Source: Cyclobacteriaceae bacterium (GTDB lineage Bacteria > Bacteroidota > Bacteroidia > Cytophagales > Cyclobacteriaceae). Taken from it: a stretch of 5,433 nucleotides of DNA. Location of the stretch: NCBI GenBank assembly GCA_030589835.1, contig JAUUZS010000332.1:1-5433 (forward strand), in the 5' to 3' direction. The notes under the pieces were generated by a model, which saw only the letters and a list, made by a program, of their open reading frames with translations, had not been told where the DNA came from and did no database searches. The translations under genes and the position numbers were made by a program. This document shows positions 1 to 5,433 of this stretch, piece after piece; position 1 is the first letter of the stretch; each line of letters starts with the position of its first letter.

Positions 1-238
1 GCTTCTGATTGTAAGCGGAAAAAAAAGCTCTAACGGCAAGGCCCTGTACACAGTTTGTAAAGAACATAATGATAGAAGCTATTTTATCGAAAATAGTTCT
101 GAGGTAAATGCTGATTGGTTTAATGAACATGATTCCGTGGGCATTTGCGGAGCAACATCTACACCCATGTGGCTCATGGAAGAGGTTGCCAGGAGTCTAT
201 CAGAATTTACGGGAATTCCTGCCGACAGCTTAAAATGA
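1..238 (+). CDS. ispH: 4-hydroxy-3-methylbut-2-enyl diphosphate reductase, C-terminal part
   Basis: Only the last 78 codons are in the window; the gene runs in from the left and ends at TGA 236-238. IspH is a cytoplasmic iron-sulfur enzyme that performs the last step of the MEP pathway, reducing HMBPP to IPP and DMAPP. The fragment starts with LLIVSGKKSSN, matching the substrate-binding Ser-Ser-Asn of the family (residues 9-11 of the fragment). It later has VGICGATSTPMWLMEEV, whose Ser53 corresponds to the second conserved active-site serine. The spacing from Asn11 to Ser53 is 42 residues, the same as between Asn227 and Ser269 in the E. coli enzyme. The three cluster-ligand cysteines lie further upstream in the family and cannot be checked. 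The protein stops soon after the last conserved helix, with no long C-terminal tail. It points toward nqrA, but the 292-base gap argues against simple cotranscription. Confidence 0.93.
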   Translation, partial: LLIVSGKKSSNGKALYTVCKEHNDRSYFIENSSEVNADWFNEHDSVGICGATSTPMWLMEEVARSLSEFTGIPADSLK

Positions 239-267
239 TCTTGGATGACTTTATATTGAGTTTTCCG

Positions 268-298
268 TTTTAAGCATTATTGAACTAAATTTTAAGCA
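268..298. repeat. Pair of 9-bp direct repeats
   Basis: TTTTAAGCA occurs at 268-276 and again at 290-298, a centre-to-centre distance of 22 bases, about two helical turns. That spacing would suit two sites for one DNA-binding protein on the same face. The repeat is AT-rich, there are only two copies, and it lies about 190 bases before the candidate promoter, so chance is a real alternative. Confidence 0.3.
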
Positions 299-394
299 AA
301 CCCTTTTTCTGCTTATTTGATGATAATCTATTCCGGCTCATGGGTCCATCTCCTCATTCTTCGAGTATATTTCGTGCCTCCAGGTGCCTACAAC

Positions 395-427
395 CAATTC
401 TTCATACAATTGTTTGATGAATTATTG
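395..427. repeat. Imperfect inverted repeat before the nqr promoter
   Basis: CAATTCTTCAT (395-405) and ATGAATTATTG (417-427) can pair at 9 of 11 positions around an 11-base loop that itself contains the palindrome CAATTG (407-412). It is followed by nine A residues (428-436). On the + strand there is no T-run, so it is not a terminator for ispH. It could be an operator or simply chance symmetry in AT-rich DNA. Confidence 0.25.
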
Positions 428-489
428 AAAAAAAAATTAATTATATACTAAAAAGAATTTGTAAAACTCTGTATTAATTAAAATTTGGT

Positions 490-497
490 TATTTTTG
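490..497 (+). promoter_or_regulatory. Candidate Bacteroidetes-type -7 promoter element for nqr
   Basis: TATTTTTG fits the Bacteroidetes -7 consensus TAnnTTTG exactly and would place the transcript start near position 503-505, leaving a leader of about 26 bases before the nqrA ATG. A good TTTG -33 box at the usual spacing is missing: the nearest TTTG upstream (458-461) is 28 bases away, too far. A second near-match, TA-AAA-TTTG at 503-511, has one extra base in the spacer. The A-tract and very AT-rich DNA at 428-460 could act as an upstream activating stretch. The call rests on the motif and position only. Confidence 0.35.
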
Positions 498-530
498 CGC
501 TTTAAAATTTGGAACAAATACAATTCTTAA

Positions 531-1898
531 ATGTCACAAACGATAAAGCTAAAAAAGGGTTTTAACATAAACCTTGCAGGAAAAGCAGAAAAAAAACTTG
601 CAGAATGTGACCAGGCTGAAACCTTTGCTCTAAAACCTACAGATTTTCCCGGTATTCAGCGACCCAAACTTATGGTAAGCGAAGGTGATACTGTGAAAGC
701 AGGAACTCAACTTCTTTTCTGTAAAATGTTGGAAGAGGTGAAATACTGTGCTCCTGTAAGCGGCGAAATTGTAGAAATAAAAAGAGGCGCAAAGAGAAAG
801 TTGCTGGAAATTAAAATTCTTGCAGATAAGGAAATTGTTTCCGAGGAATTTAAAAAATTCTCCGTTTCTGACCTTCCCAAAATCGAAAAACAAGAGGTCA
901 TAGACTTGATGTTAGTTAGTGGTGTTTGGCCCAACATCATCCAACGGCCTTATGGCATTGTTGCCAATCCTGTAGAAACTCCAAAGTCCATTTTTATCTC
1001 TACATTCGACACCCATCCCTTAGCACCGGATAATAATTTTACCTTAAATGGAGAGGAAAAGTATTTTCAGGCAGGGGTTGACATCCTCAAAAAACTCACC
1101 ACAGGAAATGTCAACATTGGTTTAGATGGAAATGGAGAAGTATCCAAACTTTTTGCACATACCAAAAATTCAGACCTTCATACCATAAGCGGAAAACATC
1201 CGGCAGGAAATGTTGGCGTTCATATTCATCATATCGATCCAATCGGAAAAGGAGAGTTGATTTGGACAGTAAGCGCCTTTGGCACAGCCCAAATTGGCAA
1301 GCTATTTCTCGAAGGAAAATATGATGCCGCTAAGATAATTGCCCTCACTGGATCGGAAGTTATAAATCCTCAGTATTATAAAACATTTACCGGGGCTCGC
1401 ATCGACAAATTCACAGAAAATAATGTGAGCGATAAGGATGTGAGATTTATCAATGGGAATGTACTTACCGGAGACAAAATCGCATCTGACGGATATATGG
1501 GTTATTATGCTCAGCAGTTGACTGTAATTCCAGAAGGACGATACAGCGAGTTTTTAGGATGGGTATTGCCAACCTTGAATAAACTAAGCTTTCATAAATC
1601 ATTCGGCTTACTTTCTTTTTTGAATAAAAAAAGCAAGGAGTATGTAATCGATACCAATATGAAAGGGGAACACAGGACTTTTGTACAAACCGGTGTTTTT
1701 GAGAAAGTGACACCGATGGATATTTTACCCACTTACCTGATCAAAGCGATATTAGCTGAAGATTATGATGATATGGAAAGCCTGGGGATTTATGAAATGA
1801 TAGAAGAGGATATTGCCTTATGTGAATTCGTAGATGTGTCGAAGCACGATTTGCAAAAGATACTGAGGGAAGGATTAGATTTAATAAAAAACAGCTAA
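531..1898 (+). CDS. nqrA: Na+-translocating NADH:quinone reductase subunit A
   Basis: NqrA is the large cytoplasmic subunit of Na+-NQR, which oxidises NADH, reduces quinone and exports Na+. The 455-residue length is close to the family's usual value of about 450. The N-terminus MSQTIKLKKGFNINLAGKAE is the typical family opening and fixes the ATG; no Shine-Dalgarno precedes it, as is normal in Bacteroidetes. Residues about 45-95 (VSEGDTVKAGTQLLFCK, then APVSGEIVEIKRGAKRKLLEIKI) form a biotinyl/lipoyl-like barrel-sandwich fold. A Rossmann-like part follows, including GNVGVHIHHIDPIGKGE (227-242), then an SLBB-like segment around GNVLTGDKIASDGYMGYY (309-326). The C-terminal LGIYEMIEEDIALCEFV is the family's degenerate relic of the RnfC iron-sulfur region, so no cluster is expected. 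There are no membrane spans. It opens the operon and separates it from Rnf, which has RnfC instead. nqrB begins 6 bases after the stop. Confidence 0.97.
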   Translation: MSQTIKLKKGFNINLAGKAEKKLAECDQAETFALKPTDFPGIQRPKLMVSEGDTVKAGTQLLFCKMLEEVKYCAPVSGEIVEIKRGAKRKLLEIKILADKEIVSEEFKKFSVSDLPKIEKQEVIDLMLVSGVWPNIIQRPYGIVANPVETPKSIFISTFDTHPLAPDNNFTLNGEEKYFQAGVDILKKLTTGNVNIGLDGNGEVSKLFAHTKNSDLHTISGKHPAGNVGVHIHHIDPIGKGELIWTVSAFGTAQIGKLFLEGKYDAAKIIALTGSEVINPQYYKTFTGARIDKFTENNVSDKDVRFINGNVLTGDKIASDGYMGYYAQQLTVIPEGRYSEFLGWVLPTLNKLSFHKSFGLLSFLNKKSKEYVIDTNMKGEHRTFVQTGVFEKVTPMDILPTYLIKAILAEDYDDMESLGIYEMIEEDIALCEFVDVSKHDLQKILREGLDLIKNS

Positions 1899-1904
1899 TT
1901 ATAA

Positions 1905-3104
1905 ATGAAAATTATTAAGGACGTTTTCGATAAATACAAACCTCAATTCGAACGAGGAGGCAAATTCGAAAAGCTCATGCCTTTATTTGAGACTTTCGAG
2001 ACGCTTTTCTTTGTTCCAAATGTGGTGACTCCTATGAAGGGAGCTCAGATCAAAGATGCGGTTGATTTGAAGCGATTGATGATGACGGTGATTATTGCTC
2101 TGGTACCAAGTTTACTATTTGGAATATGGAACGTAGGATACCAACATGCACTGGCAACAGGCGAAACTTTGAGTTTTATGCAACAAATGTGGCTGGGCAC
2201 TGTGGTGATCTTACCGATCATTGTGGTTTCCTATGCAGCCGGTCTTACTGTAGAATTTATCTTTGGAATAAAAAAGGGGCACTCCTTGAATGAAGGCTTC
2301 CTCGTTTCCGGGATGTTAATACCCATGATCGTACCACCAACACTACCTTTATGGCAAGTAGCGATGGCAACAGTATTTGCGGTATTAATAGGAAAAGAAG
2401 TATTTGGCGGTACCGGCATGAACATTGTTAATGTGGCCCTCACTGCAAGAGCTTTTCTGTACTTTGCCTACCCATCACAAATATCAGGTGCCGTATGGAC
2501 CTATATGGGTGACAAAACACCTATTGATGGATATACCGGAAGCACTTCCCTGGCGATTGCAAATGATGCATCGATCGGAGGAGTAAATGCAGTAGAAGCC
2601 CTTTCCAATACAAATACCGTTTTAGGAGCCGATTTCTTCAGCTTTTCCAATTTGTTTTTTGGATTTATACCGGGCTCTATAGGCGAAACATCAACTCTGA
2701 TGATTCTAATTGGTGCAGCGGTATTAATATTAACAGGAGTAGGTAGCTGGAAAATTATTGTAAGTGTCTTTGGCGGTGCATATCTTACCGCTATCCTATT
2801 CAATGTAATTGGCGCCAATGAATTCATGCTCATGCCTGCTCATTATCATTTGGTAATTGGAGGCTTGGCATTTGGAGCCGTTTTTATGGCTACAGATCCT
2901 GTAACTGCCACGCAAACAGAAAAGGGTAAATGGATATATGGAATATTGATTGGAGTATTAACTGTGATAATCAGGGTATTTAACCCCGCATATCCGGAAG
3001 GCATTATGCTGGCCATTCTGTTGATGAATGTCTTCGCACCATTAATTGATTTTTATATAGTAAAAGCAAATAAAAAAAGGAGGATTCAACGTGCAACAGT
3101 CTAA
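1905..3104 (+). CDS. nqrB: Na+-translocating NADH:quinone reductase subunit B
   Basis: NqrB is the large membrane subunit carrying a covalent FMN and riboflavin and is central to quinone reduction and Na+ movement. This 399-residue protein has about 55 soluble N-terminal residues, then many hydrophobic helices (for example 58-78, 96-120, 131-165, 263-283, 286-305, 315-330, 343-358, 366-386). Family signatures are IVPPTLPLWQVA (142-153), EVFGGTGMN (165-173), RAFLYFAYPSQISG (182-195), the MATDPVTAT stretch (328-336) and NPAYPEGIMLAILLMN (360-375). The flavinylation site is D208-G-Y-T-G-S-T214-S. T214 is the predicted phosphoester-linked FMN threonine, equivalent to T236 of Vibrio cholerae, and the residue before it is Ser where Ala is usual. 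The FMN would be attached by an ApbE-type flavin transferase, not in this window. The ATG has no Shine-Dalgarno. The 3' end overlaps nqrC by 14 bases, and the basic tail KANKKRRIQR encodes the nqrC ribosome-binding site. Confidence 0.97.
   Translation: MKIIKDVFDKYKPQFERGGKFEKLMPLFETFETLFFVPNVVTPMKGAQIKDAVDLKRLMMTVIIALVPSLLFGIWNVGYQHALATGETLSFMQQMWLGTVVILPIIVVSYAAGLTVEFIFGIKKGHSLNEGFLVSGMLIPMIVPPTLPLWQVAMATVFAVLIGKEVFGGTGMNIVNVALTARAFLYFAYPSQISGAVWTYMGDKTPIDGYTGSTSLAIANDASIGGVNAVEALSNTNTVLGADFFSFSNLFFGFIPGSIGETSTLMILIGAAVLILTGVGSWKIIVSVFGGAYLTAILFNVIGANEFMLMPAHYHLVIGGLAFGAVFMATDPVTATQTEKGKWIYGILIGVLTVIIRVFNPAYPEGIMLAILLMNVFAPLIDFYIVKANKKRRIQRATV
3078..3083 (+). promoter_or_regulatory. Strong Shine-Dalgarno sequence of nqrC
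   Basis: AGGAGG sits 7 bases before the GTG at 3091, a perfect match at ideal spacing. It lies inside the last codons of nqrB, where it encodes part of the Lys-Lys-Arg-Arg tail. It decides the nqrC start: an in-frame stop (TAA 3061-3063) lies just upstream, no ATG lies between that stop and GTG 3091, and the next in-frame ATG is 109 codons into the gene. None of the other four nqr starts here has such a sequence. Confidence 0.75.
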
Positions 3105-3855
3105 TACATACATCATAGTTTTTTCGGCAATACTTACTATTGTACTTGGCGGATTGCTATCATTGGCCAATCAGGGATTGAAGCCAATACAACAGAAATC
3201 AGTAGAACTGGATACCAAGAAGAAAATTCTTAGTGCCGTAACTGAATTGAAAGGCAAAAAAGGAAATGAAGTTATTGAACTTTATGGTCAAACTATTGAG
3301 TCGATCGTTGTTGACATCAATGGAGAGTTGATCGATAAAGATGAAAAAGGCTTGGATGTCGAAGCTGAAAAGGTAAATATCGCCAAGAACTTTAAAAAAG
3401 TTTCTGAAGAGAGAATGTATCCTGTATTTATATATCATAAACCTGGAAATAAAGATGCCATCGAAGCATATATTTTTCCGGTGTATGGCAAAGGTCTTTG
3501 GGGCCCGATTTGGGGCTTTATTGCTCTGGAAACAGATTTGAATACAATAAAAGGAACTTCATTTGACCATAAAAGTGAAACTCCGGGACTTGGATCAAGG
3601 ATTACATCTGCTGAAATCAGAAATCGATATAACGGTAAAAAGGTTTTTAACAATAGCGGTGATCTGGTTTCAATATCTATGCTGAAAGGAGAAAATAATG
3701 CTCCTGGCGTATTGGATGATCATCATATTGACGGCTTGTCTGGAGCAACACTTACAGCAAATGGAGTAAATGATATGCTTGAAAATTATTTCAAACATTA
3801 TCAGGGCTACATAAATAAGTCTAAAGGCGGTACTAAAAAAGTAGCTTCACTTTAA
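3091..3855 (+). CDS. nqrC: Na+-translocating NADH:quinone reductase subunit C
   Basis: NqrC is anchored by one N-terminal helix and carries a covalent FMN in a domain outside the membrane, passing electrons from the NqrD/E cluster to NqrB. The 254-residue product has one hydrophobic helix at about 7-26 (YIIVFSAILTIVLGGLLSLA) followed by a soluble FMN-binding domain. Family landmarks are YGKGLWGPIWGFIALETD (132-149), ETPGLGSRI (163-171) and DGLSGATLT (214-222). T220 of the SGAT motif is the predicted FMN-bearing threonine, equivalent to T225 in Vibrio cholerae; ApbE would attach it. The start is GTG, chosen because of the AGGAGG 7 bases upstream, an upstream in-frame stop, and the family-like short N-terminus before the helix. 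The start lies within the last codons of nqrB (14-base overlap), so translation is probably coupled. nqrD starts 22 bases after the stop. Confidence 0.96.
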   Translation: MQQSNTYIIVFSAILTIVLGGLLSLANQGLKPIQQKSVELDTKKKILSAVTELKGKKGNEVIELYGQTIESIVVDINGELIDKDEKGLDVEAEKVNIAKNFKKVSEERMYPVFIYHKPGNKDAIEAYIFPVYGKGLWGPIWGFIALETDLNTIKGTSFDHKSETPGLGSRITSAEIRNRYNGKKVFNNSGDLVSISMLKGENNAPGVLDDHHIDGLSGATLTANGVNDMLENYFKHYQGYINKSKGGTKKVASL

Positions 3856-3877
3856 AAAAGATTAGAAATTCAGCGAT

Positions 3878-4546
3878 ATGAGTACGCAAACGATAGAAAA
3901 CATAGTTGAGAAAAAGCCGGCAGAAGCGATTCTCTCCAAAAGAAGGAAAAAATTTATAAACGATCCGCTAAATGCTGATAACCCGATAACCGTGCAGGTT
4001 CTGGGTATTTGTTCGGCCCTGGCGGTTACTACTCAGATGAAGCCAACCCTTACTTTGGCCATATCTGTGATTTTTGTTATGATATTTTCAAACTTGATTA
4101 TATCCCTAATGAGATCACTGGTGCCAACAAGGGTACGTATTATTGTACAGCTCGCCGTGATTGCTACTTTGGTGACCTTGGTTAGTGAAGTGCTTATGGC
4201 ATACCAGTACGATATGTATAAAGAGCTATCGGTTTTTGTTGGCCTTATCATTACCAACTGTATTGTAATGGGACGACTGGAAGCATTTGCATTAGCGAAT
4301 AAGCCCTGGGATTCGGTATTAGATGCTGTCGGTAATGGCTTAGGTTATAGCTGGATCATCTTGGCAGTTGCCTTTTTCAGGGAAATTTTCGGTGCAGGAA
4401 AACTCTTCGGCTGGCCTTTATTCGAGGCTATGGGCATAGAGAATTTCCCAACCAATGGCCTGATGGTTACCCCCGTAGGAGCTTTTTTCATCCTTGGAAT
4501 TATCATCTGGGTGCAGCGTAATAAAACCGGATTCGTAGAACATTAA
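3878..4546 (+). CDS. nqrD: Na+-translocating NADH:quinone reductase subunit D
   Basis: NqrD is a small integral membrane subunit that, with NqrE, holds a 2Fe-2S centre in the middle of the membrane, relaying electrons from NqrF to NqrC. The 222-residue protein has about six hydrophobic helices. The two predicted cluster cysteines are visible: C45 in [11 protein letters not shown] and C128 in [15 protein letters not shown], equivalent to C29 and C112 of the Vibrio cholerae subunit. Other family features are the [17 protein letters not shown] stretch (about 167-183) and the conserved [12 protein letters not shown] near the end. C45 against C29 indicates about 16 extra N-terminal residues, a charged segment ([15 protein letters not shown]) before the core. 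An internal start is unlikely because no other in-frame ATG occurs before the conserved core. RnfE is the paralogue in Rnf complexes, but the nqrA-nqrC context makes this NqrD. Confidence 0.95.
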   Translation: MSTQTIENIVEKKPAEAILSKRRKKFINDPLNADNPITVQVLGICSALAVTTQMKPTLTLAISVIFVMIFSNLIISLMRSLVPTRVRIIVQLAVIATLVTLVSEVLMAYQYDMYKELSVFVGLIITNCIVMGRLEAFALANKPWDSVLDAVGNGLGYSWIILAVAFFREIFGAGKLFGWPLFEAMGIENFPTNGLMVTPVGAFFILGIIIWVQRNKTGFVEH

Positions 4547-4557
4547 AATTAGAACTA

Positions 4558-5169
4558 ATGGAATTATTTAACCTCGGAATAAAATCAATTTTTATTGATA
4601 ATATGGTATTTGCCTATTTCCTGGGCATGTGCTCTTTTTTGGCAGTCTCCAAAAAAGTTGACACGGCAATGGGATTGGGTTTAGCCGTCATTTTTGTATT
4701 GACGATCACGGTACCTGTAAATTGGCTATTGACAGAGCATGTCCTAAAAGAAGGAGCCCTTACATGGATAAGCATGGATCTGGCAACAGTCGATCTCTCC
4801 TTCCTTGGCTTTATCATGTATATCGCAGTAATCGCGGCTATGGTACAGCTTGTGGAAATGATAATCGAAAAATTTTCTCCTGCACTTTATGGATCTTTAG
4901 GGATTTTTCTCCCATTAATTGCTGTAAACTGCGCCATACTCGGTGCATCACTTTGGATGGCAGAAAGAGACTATACCATTGTTGAGGCTACCGTATTTGG
5001 ATTTGGCTCAGGAATTGGATGGTTATTGGCTATCGTGGCCTTGGCAGCCATACGTGAAAAACTGAAGTACTCAGATGTTCCTGATGGACTAAAAGGACTC
5101 GGTATCACCATGCTGCTCACGGGACTGATGGGAATCGCTTTTATGTCCTTTATGGGAATACAGATTTAG
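4558..5169 (+). CDS. nqrE: Na+-translocating NADH:quinone reductase subunit E
   Basis: NqrE is the inverted-topology partner of NqrD: both are small six-helix membrane proteins that together bind one 2Fe-2S centre and form part of the ion-translocating core. The 203-residue length is close to the usual 198 or so. The predicted cluster cysteines are C25 ([14 protein letters not shown]) and C125 ([19 protein letters not shown]), matching C26 and C120 of Vibrio cholerae, with about six extra residues between them. The motif [23 protein letters not shown] (about 145-167) is typical. [16 protein letters not shown] is a usual family N-terminus and sets the ATG, 11 bases after nqrD; there is no Shine-Dalgarno. 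The related RnfA is excluded by context. The gene is followed 22 bases later by a terminator, with no nqrF in between. Confidence 0.96.
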   Translation: MELFNLGIKSIFIDNMVFAYFLGMCSFLAVSKKVDTAMGLGLAVIFVLTITVPVNWLLTEHVLKEGALTWISMDLATVDLSFLGFIMYIAVIAAMVQLVEMIIEKFSPALYGSLGIFLPLIAVNCAILGASLWMAERDYTIVEATVFGFGSGIGWLLAIVALAAIREKLKYSDVPDGLKGLGITMLLTGLMGIAFMSFMGIQI

Positions 5170-5191
5170 AAATTATCAGAAGTAAAATATC

Positions 5192-5222
5192 AAGGCCAGT
5201 CATGAAAATGTCCGGCCTTTTT
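5192..5222 (+). terminator. Rho-independent terminator after nqrE
   Basis: AAGGCC (5192-5197) pairs with GGCCTT (5214-5219). After a mismatch, G5199 pairs with C5212. After a second mismatch, CAT (5201-5203) pairs with ATG (5208-5210), closed by a GAAA tetraloop. The 3' arm runs straight into five T residues (5218-5222). It lies 22 bases after the nqrE stop and is well placed to end the nqrABCDE transcript. Confidence 0.8.
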
Positions 5223-5433
5223 GCTTTTAATTGGATATGAAGGGTTTTAATTGAATTCAAAAGGATTAAAAAATACAGCCTACTTTTTGTCTATTATACC
5301 TCAATACTTTGTCTTAGCTTGATTTTTTTCTCTTCCAGTCTTACTGACCCTGCATAGACCTGACCGTTATTTGTTTAATAGTATTTGGTTTATTATTGCA
5401 CTGATTTCATCCCCTCTTGTCAATACCATCATA
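5223..5433. other. Downstream region with no supported gene
   Basis: These 211 bases are AT-rich and hold no open frame I can support on either strand. In particular there is no start of nqrF, whose N-terminal helix and plant-type ferredoxin cysteine motif would be recognisable. A - strand frame is open from the right edge to a stop at 5367-5369 (about 21 codons), which could be the end of a convergent gene but is too short to judge. A short direct repeat, TTTTAATTG at 5225-5233 and 5245-5253, and CTGACC at 5344-5349 and 5360-5365 are visible but may be chance. Confidence 0.5.

Larger units (their letters stand above)
239..530. other. Intergenic region between ispH and nqrA
   Basis: This 292-base gap has no gene I can support. 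By hand count, bases 241-330 are about 28% G+C, 331-390 about 52%, and 391-480 about 18%. The GC-richer middle therefore stands out and may be a decayed remnant of something else. The last 60 bases or so carry the candidate nqr promoter. I see no convincing terminator for ispH. A 6-bp hairpin (TAAGCA 293-298 with TGCTTA 310-315, loop of 11) is too weak and lacks a T-run. An open frame at 320-451 (43 codons from ATG, no Shine-Dalgarno) crosses the island. The opposite strand also reads plausibly for about 25 codons. Neither is recognisable. Confidence 0.6.

Noticed and set aside
293..315. Hairpin TAAGCA/TGCTTA as terminator for ispH
   Set aside because: The stem is six base pairs and AT-rich, the loop is 11 bases, and no T-run follows the 3' arm.
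2501..2833. A 110-codon - strand open frame opposite nqrB
   Set aside because: It is antisense to strongly conserved NqrB coding sequence, has a low-complexity look and has no initiation signal; it is a shadow.
4722..4985. An 87-codon + strand open frame inside nqrE
   Set aside because: It lies wholly within nqrE in another frame, its product has no recognisable domain, and nqrE is clearly the real gene with conserved cysteines and helices.
531..5169. Rnf complex (ion-translocating ferredoxin:NAD+ oxidoreductase) instead of Nqr
   Set aside because: The first gene is NqrA, which lacks the RnfC cluster cysteines; there is no RnfB ferredoxin subunit, and the gene order A-B-C-D-E is that of Nqr.
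5225..5253. Direct repeat TTTTAATTG, two copies with 20-base period
   Set aside because: Two copies of an AT-only-rich 9-mer in AT-rich spacer just after a terminator have no associated promoter or gene; chance is the simplest explanation.
5367..5433. Possible C-terminal end of a - strand gene entering from the right edge
   Set aside because: Only about 21 codons are open before the stop, a length easily met by chance, and the peptide matches no family I know.

Overview
The window holds a nearly complete operon for the sodium-pumping NADH:quinone oxidoreductase (Na+-NQR), all on the + strand. It is preceded by the 3' end of ispH and followed by a Rho-independent terminator. The organism is most likely a member of the Bacteroidetes. 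The protein sequences look like that phylum's Nqr and IspH families, intergenic DNA is very AT-rich, most starts lack a Shine-Dalgarno sequence, and a TAnnTTTG-type promoter element lies just before nqrA. The assignment is inference; no rRNA or other marker gene is present.

Layout. Positions 1-238 are the last 78 codons of ispH (MEP isoprenoid pathway). Positions 239-530 are intergenic. They contain an unexplained GC-richer island (about 331-390), a pair of 9-bp direct repeats, an imperfect inverted repeat, an A-tract and a candidate promoter. Then come nqrA (531-1898), nqrB (1905-3104), nqrC (3091-3855), nqrD (3878-4546) and nqrE (4558-5169). Gaps are 6, -14, 22 and 11 bases, as expected for one transcript. 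A hairpin with a T-run (5192-5222) follows nqrE. Positions 5223-5433 contain no gene I can support.

How the genes work together. In Na+-NQR, electrons enter from NADH through FAD and a 2Fe-2S centre in NqrF. They pass to a 2Fe-2S centre held between membrane subunits NqrD and NqrE, then to the covalent FMN of NqrC, the covalent FMN and riboflavin of NqrB, and quinone, while Na+ is exported. The key residues are visible here: four cluster cysteines (NqrD C45, C128; NqrE C25, C125) and the FMN-carrying threonines (NqrB T214, NqrC T220). NqrA is the cytoplasmic subunit that separates Nqr from the related Rnf complex.

The main oddities are that nqrF, the NADH-oxidising subunit, does not follow nqrE before the terminator, and that nqrC alone has a textbook Shine-Dalgarno sequence with a GTG start inside the end of nqrB. 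I found no convincing new biological system; this is mostly an ordinary housekeeping bioenergetic locus.
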